Shown in pieces: positions 44,946 to 55,702 of a stretch of DNA of 64,000 nt (the first letter of the stretch is position 1; every line of letters begins with the position of its first letter). The translations under genes were made by a program, and so were the position numbers. Source of the DNA: Lysobacterales bacterium (GTDB lineage Bacteria > Pseudomonadota > Gammaproteobacteria > Xanthomonadales > SZUA-36); the NCBI GenBank assembly GCA_013001885.1, contig JABDLD010000075.1:143725-207724 (forward strand), in the 5' to 3' direction. Below the pieces are notes generated by a model that saw only the letters and a program-made list of their open reading frames with translations, had not been told where the DNA came from and made no database searches.

Positions 44946-46660
44946 CACCGTCGATACCAAAACTTCTGCTGATCTGCGGCGCACTGTCGTCGCTGACCGC
45001 GTGCGGTGACCGGGAAAGCGATTTTGGCCGGCCGCTGGAGCGCCGGTCACAGCCGGTGGAGCTTGTTTTGCTCGAAGACGGGCGGCCTGATCCGGAGGTG
45101 CTGGCAGTGGACCAGTTCATCCGCAGAGGAAACGGGGAGGAGCCTGAAACGCTCGATCCGCACCTGGCCGAGGGCGTCTCCGCCGCACACATCCTGCGCG
45201 ATCTGTTCGAAGGGCTCACCACGGAATCCTCGGAGGGTGAAATTAATCCGGGGGCTGCCCTGCGCTGGAACATCTCACGGGATGCCCGAACTTATACCTT
45301 TTATTTACGCCGCGACCTGACCTGGTCGAATGGCGAGCCGCTGAATGCGGAGGATTTCGTTTTCAGCCTGCGGCGCGTACTGAGTCCGGAGACGGCTTCC
45401 AGCACGTCCAGGACTTTGCTGCCCATCCTGAATGCGCGTGAGGTGCTGGCCGGTGAGTTGCCGGTGGAGGATCTGGGGATCGCTCTGCTGGACGAGTTCA
45501 CACTACAAATTACGCTCACGGGGCCAACACCCTATTTTCTCGGATTGCTGGCCAGCCCGGTTGCCTTTCCGGTGAACCGCGGAAACCTGGAAGAATTAGG
45601 AGACCAGTTTTCCCGCTCCGGGCAACTCGTTTCCAACGGCGCCTATATCCTGCAGGAGTGGGTGCCCAGGGTTCGTATAGACCTGCGCAAGAATCCGGAG
45701 TACCGCGAGGCCGGCCAAATCCTGATCGACCGGGTGTCGTACATTCCAACCGAAGACCGCGCTACCGAGATCAAGCAATTCCGCGCCGGCGAGCTCGACT
45801 GGACTTACGAAGTGCCGAACAACCAGTTCAAGTGGCTGCAGCGCTACTACCCGGAGGAACTGGTAGTCAGTCCGTGGATGGGATCCTATTTTTTCGGATT
45901 CAACCTGACCCAGGAACCCTTCATCGACAACCCGTCCCTGAGAATGGCGCTCAGCCTCGCTGTCGACCGGGAGATCATTACCGATAAGGTAACCCAGTTT
46001 GGCGAGCAACCGTCTTTTTCGCTGGTGCCTCCGGGCATCGACGGCTATGTTCCTTTTGCGCCGGAGTATGCTGACTGGACCCAGGAGGAAAGAGAGCATG
46101 AATCCCGCAGGCTTTATGAGCAGGCCGGCTATTCTGATGAATGGCCGCTGCGCGTGGAAATTCGCTACAACACCGGGGACAACCACAAGAAAATCGCGCT
46201 GGCCGTGGCCTCTATGTGGAAACAGATTCTCGGCGTGAACGCAACCCTGGTGAACGAAGAGTTCAGGGTGTTCCTGCAAAACCGCAAGCAGAAACTGATC
46301 ACCCAGGTGTTCAGGGTCGGCTGGATCAGCGACTACAATGATCCCTACAGTTTTCTCGAGCTGTTCCTGACCGGCAACGGCCAAAACGACTATGGTTACA
46401 GCAACAGCACGTTTGATGCGTTGCTGGAAGAAGTGGGTCTCGAGCGGGTCAGGGCCCGGCGGGAGCGATTGATGTTCGAAGCCGAAAGAGTGCTGATGTC
46501 CGACCATGTCATCATCCCGATATACACCTATGTCACCAAGCGGCTGGTCAATCCACATCTGAGGGGCTGGCAGAGCAACGTCATGGACACTCATCCGACG
46601 CGCTATATGTTCAAGTTGAAGGCGCGCGAAAACCCGTCCGGTGAAGGAGCGTCGCAGTGA
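44942..46660 (+). CDS. oppA: Oligopeptide-binding lipoprotein (OppA family), second copy
   Basis: A 572-residue solute-binding lipoprotein. The lipobox SLTACG puts the acylated cysteine at about residue 21. OppA motifs are clear: GEEPETLDPHLAEGVSAAHILRDLFEGL, LTWSNGEPLNAEDFVFSLRRVL, VSNGAYILQEWVPR and SLAVDREIITDKV. It is longer than its upstream paralogue, mainly through an N-terminal insertion after the lipobox, and keeps the typical E-x-E-TLDP start. The start is TTG at 44942, overlapping the preceding stop (TTGA). Ligand specificity probably differs from the first copy. Confidence 0.93.
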   Translation: MTPSIPKLLLICGALSSLTACGDRESDFGRPLERRSQPVELVLLEDGRPDPEVLAVDQFIRRGNGEEPETLDPHLAEGVSAAHILRDLFEGLTTESSEGEINPGAALRWNISRDARTYTFYLRRDLTWSNGEPLNAEDFVFSLRRVLSPETASSTSRTLLPILNAREVLAGELPVEDLGIALLDEFTLQITLTGPTPYFLGLLASPVAFPVNRGNLEELGDQFSRSGQLVSNGAYILQEWVPRVRIDLRKNPEYREAGQILIDRVSYIPTEDRATEIKQFRAGELDWTYEVPNNQFKWLQRYYPEELVVSPWMGSYFFGFNLTQEPFIDNPSLRMALSLAVDREIITDKVTQFGEQPSFSLVPPGIDGYVPFAPEYADWTQEEREHESRRLYEQAGYSDEWPLRVEIRYNTGDNHKKIALAVASMWKQILGVNATLVNEEFRVFLQNRKQKLITQVFRVGWISDYNDPYSFLELFLTGNGQNDYGYSNSTFDALLEEVGLERVRARRERLMFEAERVLMSDHVIIPIYTYVTKRLVNPHLRGWQSNVMDTHPTRYMFKLKARENPSGEGASQ

Positions 46661-47601
46661 GACAGGAGGGCCTGCTGCGACATGCTGCGGTCAGGCTGCT
46701 GGGCCTGATCCCGACGCTGCTGGTGCTGATCACGATCGCCTTTTTCCTGATCCGAATGGCCCCCGGCGGCCCATTTGACGGCGAGAAAGTACTGCCGCCG
46801 GAAATCAGGGCAAATCTCGACGCCAACTATCATCTGGACGAGCCGCTGCTGCAGCAGTATTTCCGTTACCTTGGTCAGATCATTACAGGAGATTTTGGCC
46901 CGTCGTTCCAGTACAAGGACTGGACGGTCAACGAACTCATTGCACAGGGATTTCCCGTTTCCGCAACCGTGGGCGGCCTGGCGATGTTGCTGGCTTTCGT
47001 GCTGGGAACGCTGATCGGGACCGTTGCGGCACTGCGGCAAAATACGGCAGTCGACTATTCGGTTATGGGGGTCGCCATGCTTGGCATTTCGATTCCCAAT
47101 TTCGTGGTTGCCCCGCTACTCATCCTGGGTCTGGCGGTTTATGCAGGTTGGCTGCCTGCCGGCGGTTGGGACTGGTCCTGGCAACGGATGATCCTCCCCG
47201 TCATCACGTTGGCCCTGCCGGCAATTGCCTACATTGCCCGGCTGACCCGGGGCAGCATGATCGAAGTACTGCACAGTAACTACATTCGCACGGCGCGGGC
47301 GAAAGGGCTTCCGGAAAGCCTGGTCATTCGCCGCCATGCGTTTAAGCCGGCCATACTGCCGGTCATCTCGTACATGGGGCCGGCGACAGCAGCGTTGATT
47401 ACCGGCTCGGTCGTTGTGGAGCGTATCTATTCCATTCCCGGCCTGGGCAGCTACTTTGTGCAGGGAGCACTGAATCGGGACTACACGCTGGTCATGGGGG
47501 TCGTTGTTTTCTACGGTGTCGTTATCGTGGTGCTCAACTTTATCGTCGATCTGCTTTACGCCTGGCTGAACCCCAGGATCCGGTATAGCGAGGCGCCATG
47601 A
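46657..47601 (+). CDS. oppB: Oligopeptide ABC transporter permease OppB
   Basis: A 314-residue inner-membrane permease with six predicted helices. LLGLIPTLLVLITIAFFLIRMAPGGPF at the N terminus and the EAA loop YIRTARAKGLPESLVIRRHAFKPAILPV (about 210-237) identify it. The start is a GTG overlapping the oppA stop (GTGA). It forms the channel with OppC and is energised by OppD/OppF. Confidence 0.95.
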   Translation: MRQEGLLRHAAVRLLGLIPTLLVLITIAFFLIRMAPGGPFDGEKVLPPEIRANLDANYHLDEPLLQQYFRYLGQIITGDFGPSFQYKDWTVNELIAQGFPVSATVGGLAMLLAFVLGTLIGTVAALRQNTAVDYSVMGVAMLGISIPNFVVAPLLILGLAVYAGWLPAGGWDWSWQRMILPVITLALPAIAYIARLTRGSMIEVLHSNYIRTARAKGLPESLVIRRHAFKPAILPVISYMGPATAALITGSVVVERIYSIPGLGSYFVQGALNRDYTLVMGVVVFYGVVIVVLNFIVDLLYAWLNPRIRYSEAP

Positions 47602-48530
47602 ACATCGAAGCCAAACCTCGGAGTCCTGAGCTGTCGGTAGAAGACCCTTTCGCCGCGGCATTTGCCGAGGAAGACGTCCGCGGCCGCTCGCTCTGGGTAG
47701 ATGCCTGGCATCGGCTGCTGAAGAATCGTGCGGCGGTCGTCAGCGGCGTCATTATGGCGATTATGTTGCTGATGGTCGTTGTTGGCCCGATGGTATTGCC
47801 CTGGGAAGGTGATTTCACCGACTGGGATAACACCTCCTCTCCCCCCAGCCTGGAGACAAAGCACTGGTTCGGGACCGATGCAGTCGGCCGTGACATTCTG
47901 GTGAGAACGCTGGAAGGCGGCCGGATTTCCCTGCTGGTGGGCCTGGTGGCGACCCTGGTCAGCCTGGTGATCGGGGTGACTTACGGCGCGATAGCGGGGT
48001 ACTACGGCGGCATGACGGATCGTGTCATGATGCGTGTTGTCGACATCGTCTATGCGCTGCCCTTCATGTTTTTCGTGATTCTGCTGATGGTGGTGTTTGG
48101 CCGGAACATCGTGCTCATTTTTGTCGCAATCGGGGCGGTGAACTGGCTGGATATGGCCCGAATTGTCCGTGGGCAGACGCTGAGTCTCAAGAACACCGAG
48201 TTTATTGAAGCCGCCCGGGCGTGCGGCGTGGATCATCACTCCATTATCCGGCGTCACATTGTTCCCAACCTGCTCGGGGTGGTCATGGTTTATGTCACAC
48301 TCACCATCCCGCAGGTGATCCTGGTCGAGTCGTTCCTGAGCTTTCTCGGCCTCGGCGTGCAGGAGCCGATGAGTTCCTGGGGCGCGCTGGTCAATGACGG
48401 CGCCCAGGACATGGAGTCAGCACCGTGGACACTGGTGTTTCCGGCGGCCTTCCTTACCGTGACGCTTTATTGCTTCAACTACATCGGTGACGGCATGCGT
48501 GACGCGCTCGATCCCAAGGATCATCTCTGA
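47598..48530 (+). CDS. oppC: Oligopeptide ABC transporter permease OppC
   Basis: A 310-residue second permease. The N-terminal cytoplasmic segment (EVRGRSLWVDAWHRLLKNRAAVVSG, reading EEDVRGRSLW) and the first helix are typical of OppC, as are HWFGTDAVGRDILVRTLEGGRISL and the EAA loop EFIEAARACGVDHHSIIRRHIVPNLLGVVMV (about 200-230). It overlaps oppB by four bases (ATGA) and its stop overlaps the oppD start by one base (TGATG). Confidence 0.95.
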   Translation: MNIEAKPRSPELSVEDPFAAAFAEEDVRGRSLWVDAWHRLLKNRAAVVSGVIMAIMLLMVVVGPMVLPWEGDFTDWDNTSSPPSLETKHWFGTDAVGRDILVRTLEGGRISLLVGLVATLVSLVIGVTYGAIAGYYGGMTDRVMMRVVDIVYALPFMFFVILLMVVFGRNIVLIFVAIGAVNWLDMARIVRGQTLSLKNTEFIEAARACGVDHHSIIRRHIVPNLLGVVMVYVTLTIPQVILVESFLSFLGLGVQEPMSSWGALVNDGAQDMESAPWTLVFPAAFLTVTLYCFNYIGDGMRDALDPKDHL

Positions 48531-49534
48531 TGGCTTTGCTCGAGGTCAAAAACCTGGAAGTCAGCTTCGAGACGCCCGACGGGGTTGTTCAGGCCGTCAA
48601 CGGGATGAGTTTTACGCTGGATCAGGGCGAGACGCTGGCTATCGTGGGCGAGTCGGGCGCGGGCAAAAGCCAGATGGTCCTCGCCTTCATGGGACTACTG
48701 GCTGAGAACGGCAGTGTTCGCGGCGAAGCGCTGTTTCATGGCAACGACTTGCTGAAAATGAAGCCGCGGGGTCTGAACGGTATTCGCGGCAAGCAGATCG
48801 CGATGATTTTTCAGGATCCGATGACTTCGCTCAACCCTTTCCTGACCATCGAAAAACAGATGGCGGAAGTGGTTATGCACCACCAGGGCCTGCGGCGGGA
48901 GGAAGCAAAGGCACATGCGGTCGAAATGCTTCGTGCAGTCCGGATACCCGATCCCGAGGAGCGGATCAAGCAATATCCGCATGAATATTCCGGCGGCATG
49001 CGGCAGCGGGTGATGATTGCGATTGGCCTGCTGTGCGAACCTGAGCTGCTTATCGCCGATGAACCCAGTACGGCACTCGACGTGACGGTTCAGGCCCAGA
49101 TTACCGAACTGGTGAGTGAACTCAGGAAACAGACCCGCATGTCGCTGATGCTGATCACGCACGACCTTGCGGCGGTGGCTGAAGTGGCCGACCGCATCAT
49201 CGTAATGTATGCGGGCGAAGCGGTAGAGACCGGTGGCGTCGACGACATTTTCTACCGGCCGCAGCACCCGTACACACGCGGCTTGCTGGCATCCGTGCCG
49301 CGGCTGGACCGCGCTTCAGACGATGAATTGCAGGCGATACCGGGAAATCCGCCTAACCTTCAGGAGTTGCCTGAGGGCTGCCGCTTCAGGGACCGTTGCA
49401 CGGAAGCGATGGAGCAATGCCGCAAGCGGCCCCCGCTCTGGGTTTCCGATGATGGCCGCAGCAGCCGCTGCTTCCTGCCGATGGAGGGCGGAAGGACATT
49501 GCAGAACGCGACCGAGCCGGAGCATGACGAATGA
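48530..49534 (+). CDS. oppD: Oligopeptide ABC transporter ATP-binding protein OppD
   Basis: A 334-residue cytoplasmic ATPase. Walker [14 protein letters not shown] is at about 41-53, the Q-loop [12 protein letters not shown] at about 90, the signature [12 protein letters not shown] at about 156 and Walker [15 protein letters not shown] at about 174. The C-terminal peptide-transporter extension contains CRFRDRC...CRKRPP, a four-cysteine motif known to bind an iron-sulfur cluster in some DppD/OppD proteins. It overlaps oppF by four bases. Confidence 0.95.
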   Translation: MALLEVKNLEVSFETPDGVVQAVNGMSFTLDQGETLAIVGESGAGKSQMVLAFMGLLAENGSVRGEALFHGNDLLKMKPRGLNGIRGKQIAMIFQDPMTSLNPFLTIEKQMAEVVMHHQGLRREEAKAHAVEMLRAVRIPDPEERIKQYPHEYSGGMRQRVMIAIGLLCEPELLIADEPSTALDVTVQAQITELVSELRKQTRMSLMLITHDLAAVAEVADRIIVMYAGEAVETGGVDDIFYRPQHPYTRGLLASVPRLDRASDDELQAIPGNPPNLQELPEGCRFRDRCTEAMEQCRKRPPLWVSDDGRSSRCFLPMEGGRTLQNATEPEHDE

Positions 49535-50550
49535 GTAAGCCGGCTCTCAGGGTGCAGGATCTCGCCGTTACTTTTACCAGCTTTACCGGCGGCGTTCTTA
49601 AACAGCGTGAACGGTTACTCAGGGCCGTCGACGGCATCAGTTTCGAATTGAATCCGGGTGAGACGCTTGGGATCGTTGGTGAATCCGGTTCCGGCAAGTC
49701 GACGCTGGCCCGAGCCATTCTCGGACTGGTCAAGCCGTCTCGCGGCCGCGTCCTGTGGCACGGCGAGGACCTTACCGCGCTGGATGAAGAAGAATTGCGG
49801 CAGAAAAGAAAAGAGCTCCAGATCGTGTTTCAGGACCCGATAGCGTCGCTCAACCCGCGCATGACGGCGGGCGATATCATTGCGGAACCGCTGTGGACGT
49901 TTTATCCGAACATGGCGCGTTTACAGGTGGAAGAGCGTACCCGCGGAATGATGAAAGTCGTCGGGTTGCTGCCCAACCAGATCAACCGTTATCCGCACGA
50001 GTTTTCCGGCGGGCAATGCCAGCGCATCGGCATTGCCCGTTCACTGGTTCTGAACCCCAGGCTGCTGGTGTGTGACGAGCCGGTCAGCGCGCTGGACGTC
50101 TCGATCCAGGCGCAAATAATCAACCTGCTCAAGGACCTGCAGAAAAAACTGGGCCTGGCGCTGATCTTCATCGCCCATGACCTGTCCGTCGTACGGCACA
50201 TCAGCGACCGCGTGATGGTGATGTACATGGGGCAGGCGATGGAGGTTTCGGACAAACAGCGGTTATATCGGCGGCCGCTGCACCCCTACACCAACGCATT
50301 GATGAAATCGGTGCCGGTTCCGGATCCGAAACTGGCGAAAGAGGCGCGCCAGGCCAGCTGGCTGACGGGCGATATGCCTTCACCTTATCAGCGTCCGAAA
50401 GGCTGCATCTTCCATGACCGGTGCCCTTTCCTTGTCAAGCGCTGCGAAGCCGACGTGCCGGCCTTACGGCGGATGGAAAACGGTGACTGGGTGGCCTGCC
50501 ACCGCGCAGAGGAACTCGACCTCTCTATCGAGGCTGCCGCTTCCGGCTGA
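49531..50550 (+). CDS. oppF: Oligopeptide ABC transporter ATP-binding protein OppF
   Basis: A 339-residue ATPase partner of OppD. Walker A is GESGSGKSTLARA (about 47-59), Q-loop VFQDPIASLNPR, signature FSGGQCQRIGIARSL and Walker B LLVCDEPVSALDVSIQ. The C-terminal extension also carries cysteines (GCIFHDRCPFLVKRCE). The N-terminal insertion FTSFTGGVLKQRERLLRAVDG is usual for OppF. It ends the coupled run of six genes; the next start is 46 bases away. Confidence 0.95.
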   Translation: MSKPALRVQDLAVTFTSFTGGVLKQRERLLRAVDGISFELNPGETLGIVGESGSGKSTLARAILGLVKPSRGRVLWHGEDLTALDEEELRQKRKELQIVFQDPIASLNPRMTAGDIIAEPLWTFYPNMARLQVEERTRGMMKVVGLLPNQINRYPHEFSGGQCQRIGIARSLVLNPRLLVCDEPVSALDVSIQAQIINLLKDLQKKLGLALIFIAHDLSVVRHISDRVMVMYMGQAMEVSDKQRLYRRPLHPYTNALMKSVPVPDPKLAKEARQASWLTGDMPSPYQRPKGCIFHDRCPFLVKRCEADVPALRRMENGDWVACHRAEELDLSIEAAASG

Positions 50551-50596
50551 ACCGGCCATGGGTTAAGATGCTCGTTTGCTCCAAGCGGATACCCCA

Positions 50597-51259
50597 ATGA
50601 CAAAAGTAGACTTCCTTCGAACCGGCCGCCTGATCCTGATTTCCGTGCTGCTGCCGTTGTTGTTCTCTGCATGCGCCCAGACCCGCGTAGTTGATTCCTG
50701 GAGCACCGACCAGCCGGTGACCAACAAGCCCGACAAGGTGGCCGTGATTGCCGTACTGCCGGAAGTACTGATGCGCAAAGCGGTTGAAATCGACGTGGCC
50801 AAAATCCTGGTAAAAAAGGGCACCCCGGCGGTGGCCAGCAGCAACCTCCCGGGTTTCAGCGGCGGCATTCGCGGCGAGATTGACGTTGAAGTGGCCACCG
50901 GCCTGTTGCGGCAGGCTGATGTCGACGGCATCGTGGTGATGTTCTATTCCGGCGGCGGCCAGTCGGAAGGTTATGTCCGGTCGGACTACTGGGTGGAGTA
51001 CCTGGGTAGCGGAATGGGCTACAGCTGGGGCCGCCCTTACTTCACCGGCATGACGGACGTTTACACCATCCGGCAGGGCCCGGGCTATGCGGACTTCAAA
51101 ACCACGGCTTATGTCGAGACCAGTTATTACGACATCGAAACCGAGCTGCCCGTATGGCGTATCGTCACCTTCACCAAGGATGTCGAGCACACCGATGCTG
51201 CCAGGGACATCGCCAACGAGGTCGCCTCCCGGATGAGGTCGGCCGGTCTTAAAAAGTAG
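50597..51259 (+). CDS. Putative lipoprotein, DUF4136-like
   Basis: A 220-residue protein with a type II signal (RLILISVLLPLLFSAC, lipidated cysteine at about residue 26). The mature part has a VVDSWSTDQP... start, a glycine/tyrosine-rich centre (VMFYSGGGQSEGYVRSDYWVEYLGSGMGYSWGRP) and a beta-rich end (TTAYVETSYYDIETELPVWRIVTFTKD). The pattern is that of DUF4136-type periplasmic lipoproteins, but I hold this loosely. The ATG at 50597 is preferred over a TTG seven codons upstream. It is 12 bases before rsmG. Confidence 0.65.
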   Translation: MTKVDFLRTGRLILISVLLPLLFSACAQTRVVDSWSTDQPVTNKPDKVAVIAVLPEVLMRKAVEIDVAKILVKKGTPAVASSNLPGFSGGIRGEIDVEVATGLLRQADVDGIVVMFYSGGGQSEGYVRSDYWVEYLGSGMGYSWGRPYFTGMTDVYTIRQGPGYADFKTTAYVETSYYDIETELPVWRIVTFTKDVEHTDAARDIANEVASRMRSAGLKK

Positions 51260-51271
51260 CATCGGCCGGCC

Positions 51272-51910
51272 ATGCCCGCTGAATCTCCGGCGGAAACGCT
51301 GCACCGCGCCGTTTCTGAATACGGCGGGCTTGAGCTGGCGCCGTCTCAGGAGCGTGCGCTGATGGCCTATCTTGACGAGCTGCAGCACTGGAACAAAGCC
51401 TATAACCTGACGGCGATTAAAGGCCTGGCTGCAATGGTCGTTCGCCATGTGCTGGACTCCCTTTCGGTTTCCCCGTGGATCAATGGGCGCCGTCTGCTCG
51501 ATGCGGGCACAGGCGCCGGACTGCCCGGCGTTCCTCTGGCTATTGCCATGCCCGTGCTGGAAGTCACCTTGCTGGACAGTTCGGGCAAAAAAATCCGCTT
51601 TCTCAACCACGTGCGCCGTGCACTTGCGATTGAGAATATCTTTCCCGTGCAGGCCAGGCTGGAAAATTACGATCCGCCAAGGCCGTTCGACGCCGTCATC
51701 AGCCGGGCTTTCACGAGCCTCGCTTCGTTTGCGCGCGCCGCGCGCCACCTGGCGCCCGGAACCTCGAGGCTCCTGGCCATGAAGGCCAGGTATCCGGAAA
51801 GCGAACTGGGGGAGCTGCCGGACTGGGTGACCGTGGAATCCGCGGAAAAATTGACCGTGCCGGGTTTGCAAGAGGAACGTCACCTCGTCATTATGTCCGT
51901 CAACCCATGA
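51272..51910 (+). CDS. rsmG: 16S rRNA (guanine-N7)-methyltransferase RsmG
   Basis: A 212-residue SAM-dependent methyltransferase (GidB) that makes m7G at position 527 of 16S rRNA. Diagnostic parts are LDELQHWNKAYNLTAIKG (about 33-50), the SAM loop LLDAGTGAGLPGVPLAIAMP (about 73-92) and VISRAFTSLASFARAARHLAPG. In many gammaproteobacteria it follows mnmG (gidA); here the gene before it is a lipoprotein. parA follows after 34 bases. Confidence 0.95.
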   Translation: MPAESPAETLHRAVSEYGGLELAPSQERALMAYLDELQHWNKAYNLTAIKGLAAMVVRHVLDSLSVSPWINGRRLLDAGTGAGLPGVPLAIAMPVLEVTLLDSSGKKIRFLNHVRRALAIENIFPVQARLENYDPPRPFDAVISRAFTSLASFARAARHLAPGTSRLLAMKARYPESELGELPDWVTVESAEKLTVPGLQEERHLVIMSVNP

Positions 51911-51944
51911 ATCCCGCGTCAGGCACCCAAAAAGAATCCGCGCA

Positions 51945-52727
51945 ATGACAGTTCGAATCATCGCAATAGCAAACCAGAAGGGCGGCGTCGGTAAAACCAC
52001 CACCTGTGTGAACCTGGCGGCCGCTTTCGCCAGCATGAAATACCCGGTGCTGCTGGTAGACCTGGATCCCCAGGGCAATGCCTCCACCGGTTGCGGAATC
52101 GACCCCCATCGTCTGCATGTTTCCGCTTGCGAAGTGCTGCTGGGCGAACGGGATATCGGCGAGACGATACTTCGGCCCGAAGGACTTGATTTCGATTTGC
52201 TGCCGGCTAACGGCGACCTGACCGCGGCCGAAGTGGCGCTGTTGCAGCAGGAAGAACGGGAATTTGCGCTCAAGAAAGCCCTGCAGCCGCTGCTGGGCCG
52301 ATACGCGTGGATTTTCATTGATTGCCCGCCGTCCCTGAACATGCTTACCCTGAACGCGCTGGCGGCGGCCGACAGCGTACTGATACCTATGCAGTGTGAA
52401 TACTATGCGCTTGAAGGCTTGACCGGGTTGCTGAATACCATTGAGCAGGTTCGTGCCAGCGTAAATCGAAACCTTGAAATCGAGGGCTTGCTGCGGACTA
52501 TGTACGATGGGCGCAACAACCTGGCTACCGCCGTCTCGGATCAGCTGATCGAGAATTTTGGAGACCGCGTGTACCGCACGCTGGTACCGCGTAACATAAG
52601 GGTGGCGGAGGCGCCCAGCTATGGGCTTCCGGTGCTGCTGTACGACCCGAACTCCAAAGGCGCCCTGGCTCATTTGTCCCTGGCCGGTGAAATGTTGCGC
52701 CGCTACGAAAAAAGAAACAGTGCATAA
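51945..52727 (+). CDS. parA: Chromosome-partitioning ATPase ParA
   Basis: A 260-residue Walker-type ATPase of the Soj/ParA family that acts with ParB and parS in segregating the origin region. The deviant Walker A is QKGGVGKTTTCVNLAAAFA (about residues 11-29), followed by LLVDLDPQGNASTGCG and FIDCPPSLNMLTLNALAAADSVLIPMQCEYYALEGL. It is the short form without a DNA-binding N-terminal domain, as in chromosomal ParA. parB starts four bases after its stop. Confidence 0.95.
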   Translation: MTVRIIAIANQKGGVGKTTTCVNLAAAFASMKYPVLLVDLDPQGNASTGCGIDPHRLHVSACEVLLGERDIGETILRPEGLDFDLLPANGDLTAAEVALLQQEEREFALKKALQPLLGRYAWIFIDCPPSLNMLTLNALAAADSVLIPMQCEYYALEGLTGLLNTIEQVRASVNRNLEIEGLLRTMYDGRNNLATAVSDQLIENFGDRVYRTLVPRNIRVAEAPSYGLPVLLYDPNSKGALAHLSLAGEMLRRYEKRNSA

Positions 52728-52730
52728 ATC

Positions 52731-53597
52731 ATGACGATGAAAAAAAAGCCGGTATTGGGCCGCAATCTGAGTTCGATGCTCAGCCAGGCCACACTTCAAC
52801 AGGTCAACACGGACAACCGTGACGAACTGCGCAACCTGCCGCTGGACGTGATCCAGCCCGGTCGCTACCAGCCTCGTTCGGTTTTCGACGAGGACAAGCT
52901 GGCTGAATTGGCCGATTCGATTCGCGCGCAGGGCGTCGTTCAGCCTGTCGTGGTGCGGCCGATGGGTGATAACCGGTTTGAGTTGATTGCCGGCGAACGC
53001 CGCTGGCGGGCTGCCCAGATTGCCGGTATCGACGATATTCCGGCGGTCGTCAGGGACGTGCCGGATGAAGTTTCAGTCGCGATGGCGTTGATTGAGAACA
53101 TTCAGCGTGAAGACCTGAATCCACTGGAGGAAGCCACCGCGCTGCGGCGCCTGATCGATGATTTCCAGATGACGCACCAGCAAGCAGCCGACGCAGTGGG
53201 CCGTTCAAGAGCTGCGGTATCCAATTTGCTTCGTCTGCTGGAGCTGATGCAGGAGGTCAAGGACATGATCGATATGCGGTTGGTCGAAATGGGTCATGCC
53301 CGCGCGCTCCTGTCGCTGGATGACGACCTGCAGGTCCAGGCGGCGCGGGAAGTGGTGCGCAAACGCCTGTCGGTGCGGGATACGGAAAACCTCGTGCGCC
53401 GGCTCAAGCAGTCTGCCAGCAGGAAAGGCAAGCGCCGCCCGGATCCCGATATCCTGAGCCTGCAAAACCGTATCGGCGAGGCGCTGGGCACGCGGGTCCG
53501 GATTCAGCACCAGGCGTCGGGCAAGGGAAAACTGGTAATTATCTTCAATAATGCCGATGAATTCGAAGGGATTCTCGAACGGCTCAAGCTAAGTTAA
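52731..53597 (+). CDS. parB: Chromosome-partitioning protein ParB
   Basis: A 288-residue CTPase/DNA-binding protein that spreads from parS sites. It has the N-terminal ParA-contact segment (KKKPVLGRNLSSMLSQ), the CTP-binding ParB domain with GERRWRAAQIAGI (about 85-97) and ENIQREDLNPLEEATA, the helix-turn-helix MTHQQAADAVGRSRAAVSNLLRLLEL (about 147-172) and a C-terminal dimerisation region. No canonical parS (TGTTTCACGTGAAACA) was found near it in this window. Confidence 0.95.
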   Translation: MTMKKKPVLGRNLSSMLSQATLQQVNTDNRDELRNLPLDVIQPGRYQPRSVFDEDKLAELADSIRAQGVVQPVVVRPMGDNRFELIAGERRWRAAQIAGIDDIPAVVRDVPDEVSVAMALIENIQREDLNPLEEATALRRLIDDFQMTHQQAADAVGRSRAAVSNLLRLLELMQEVKDMIDMRLVEMGHARALLSLDDDLQVQAAREVVRKRLSVRDTENLVRRLKQSASRKGKRRPDPDILSLQNRIGEALGTRVRIQHQASGKGKLVIIFNNADEFEGILERLKLS

Positions 53598-53675
53598 CCG
53601 GGGCGTTTTCATTTGCGATTGAAACCGCTCCCCAAAAACGGCCTCGGCCGGCCCCGCAATAATGCCCCCGGGCCA

Positions 53676-53705
53676 TTGCCCCGCCATATTAATGGTTGCT
53701 AAAAT
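53676..53705 (+). promoter_or_regulatory. Probable sigma-70 promoter of the atp operon
   Basis: TTGCCC (-35, 53676-53681), an 18-base spacer and TAAAAT (-10, 53700-53705) precede atpI. The -10 matches five of six positions; the -35 four of six. The predicted transcription start is near 53712, so the mRNA would begin at the hairpin described at 53713-53765. Confidence 0.6.
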
Positions 53706-53712
53706 AGACGGT

Positions 53713-53765
53713 CTTTGACCGCTTCCCTGAACGCTGGTGGTGTTGCAGGCTGATCAGGGTCAAAG
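53713..53765 (+). repeat. Inverted repeat at the predicted 5' end of the atp mRNA
   Basis: CTTTGACC at 53713 pairs with GGTCAAAG ending at 53765, and CTGA at about 53727-53730 pairs with TCAG at 53754-53757, giving a 12-base stem with a six-base internal bulge (GCTTCC) on the left arm and a loop of about 23 bases. It ends 13 bases before the AGGAG ribosome site of atpI (53772-53776 region). No T run follows, so it is not a terminator. It may protect the 5' end or influence initiation. Confidence 0.5.
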
Positions 53766-53789
53766 CAATTAGGAGCACTGGAAGGTAGA

Positions 53790-54131
53790 TTGAAAAGTCT
53801 GAGGATCCAGTCCCTGACCGCGCTTGTGTTGGCCTCGCTGTCATACCTGGCCGGTCCGGTGGCAGCCTATTCGTCGCTGTTTGGGAGCCTCGCGGTTTAC
53901 CTGCCGGGTTTGCTTTTTACCGTGCTGGTGATGCGAAAATTGGGATCGAACAGCGCGGATTTTTTGCGCACGGCAGTGCTTGCCGAATTTGGCAAGTTGG
54001 CGTTCACCGGGCTGTTGTGCGCAGCGGTTTTCATTTGGGTGAAACCGCTTGCGGCAGGTTTTTTCTTCCTGGGCATGATCGGAGTGCTGATTGCGAACTG
54101 GGTTGGCCTGGCGCTGACCTTCCAGGATTGA
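53790..54131 (+). CDS. atpI: ATP synthase protein I
   Basis: A 113-residue membrane protein with four predicted helices (about 9-29, 34-50, 65-84 and 90-110), at the head of the atp operon. In other bacteria AtpI assists assembly of the c-ring or magnesium supply. The sequence is variable but the ending FLGMIGVLIANWVGLALTF is AtpI-like. The start is TTG at 53790, with AGGAGCACTGGAAGG upstream. An 114-base gap to atpB follows. Confidence 0.85.
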   Translation: MKSLRIQSLTALVLASLSYLAGPVAAYSSLFGSLAVYLPGLLFTVLVMRKLGSNSADFLRTAVLAEFGKLAFTGLLCAAVFIWVKPLAAGFFFLGMIGVLIANWVGLALTFQD

Positions 54132-54167
54132 AGGAAAAAGTAACGGCGGACACTTGAATTTGAATAG

Positions 54168-55638
<1,471 letters not shown>

Positions 55639-55702
55639 TCAGCTGAAAGAGCCTGCCCGGAAGCCCGGGCCGGTAAACCGAACCATCTGAACGAGGTAAG
55701 GC

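Noticed and set aside
53598..53640. GC-rich inverted repeat after parB as a terminator
   Set aside because: The arms (GGGGCGTTTTCA and TGAAACCGCTCCCC) pair with a mismatch and bulge and are followed by A rather than T residues on the coding strand.
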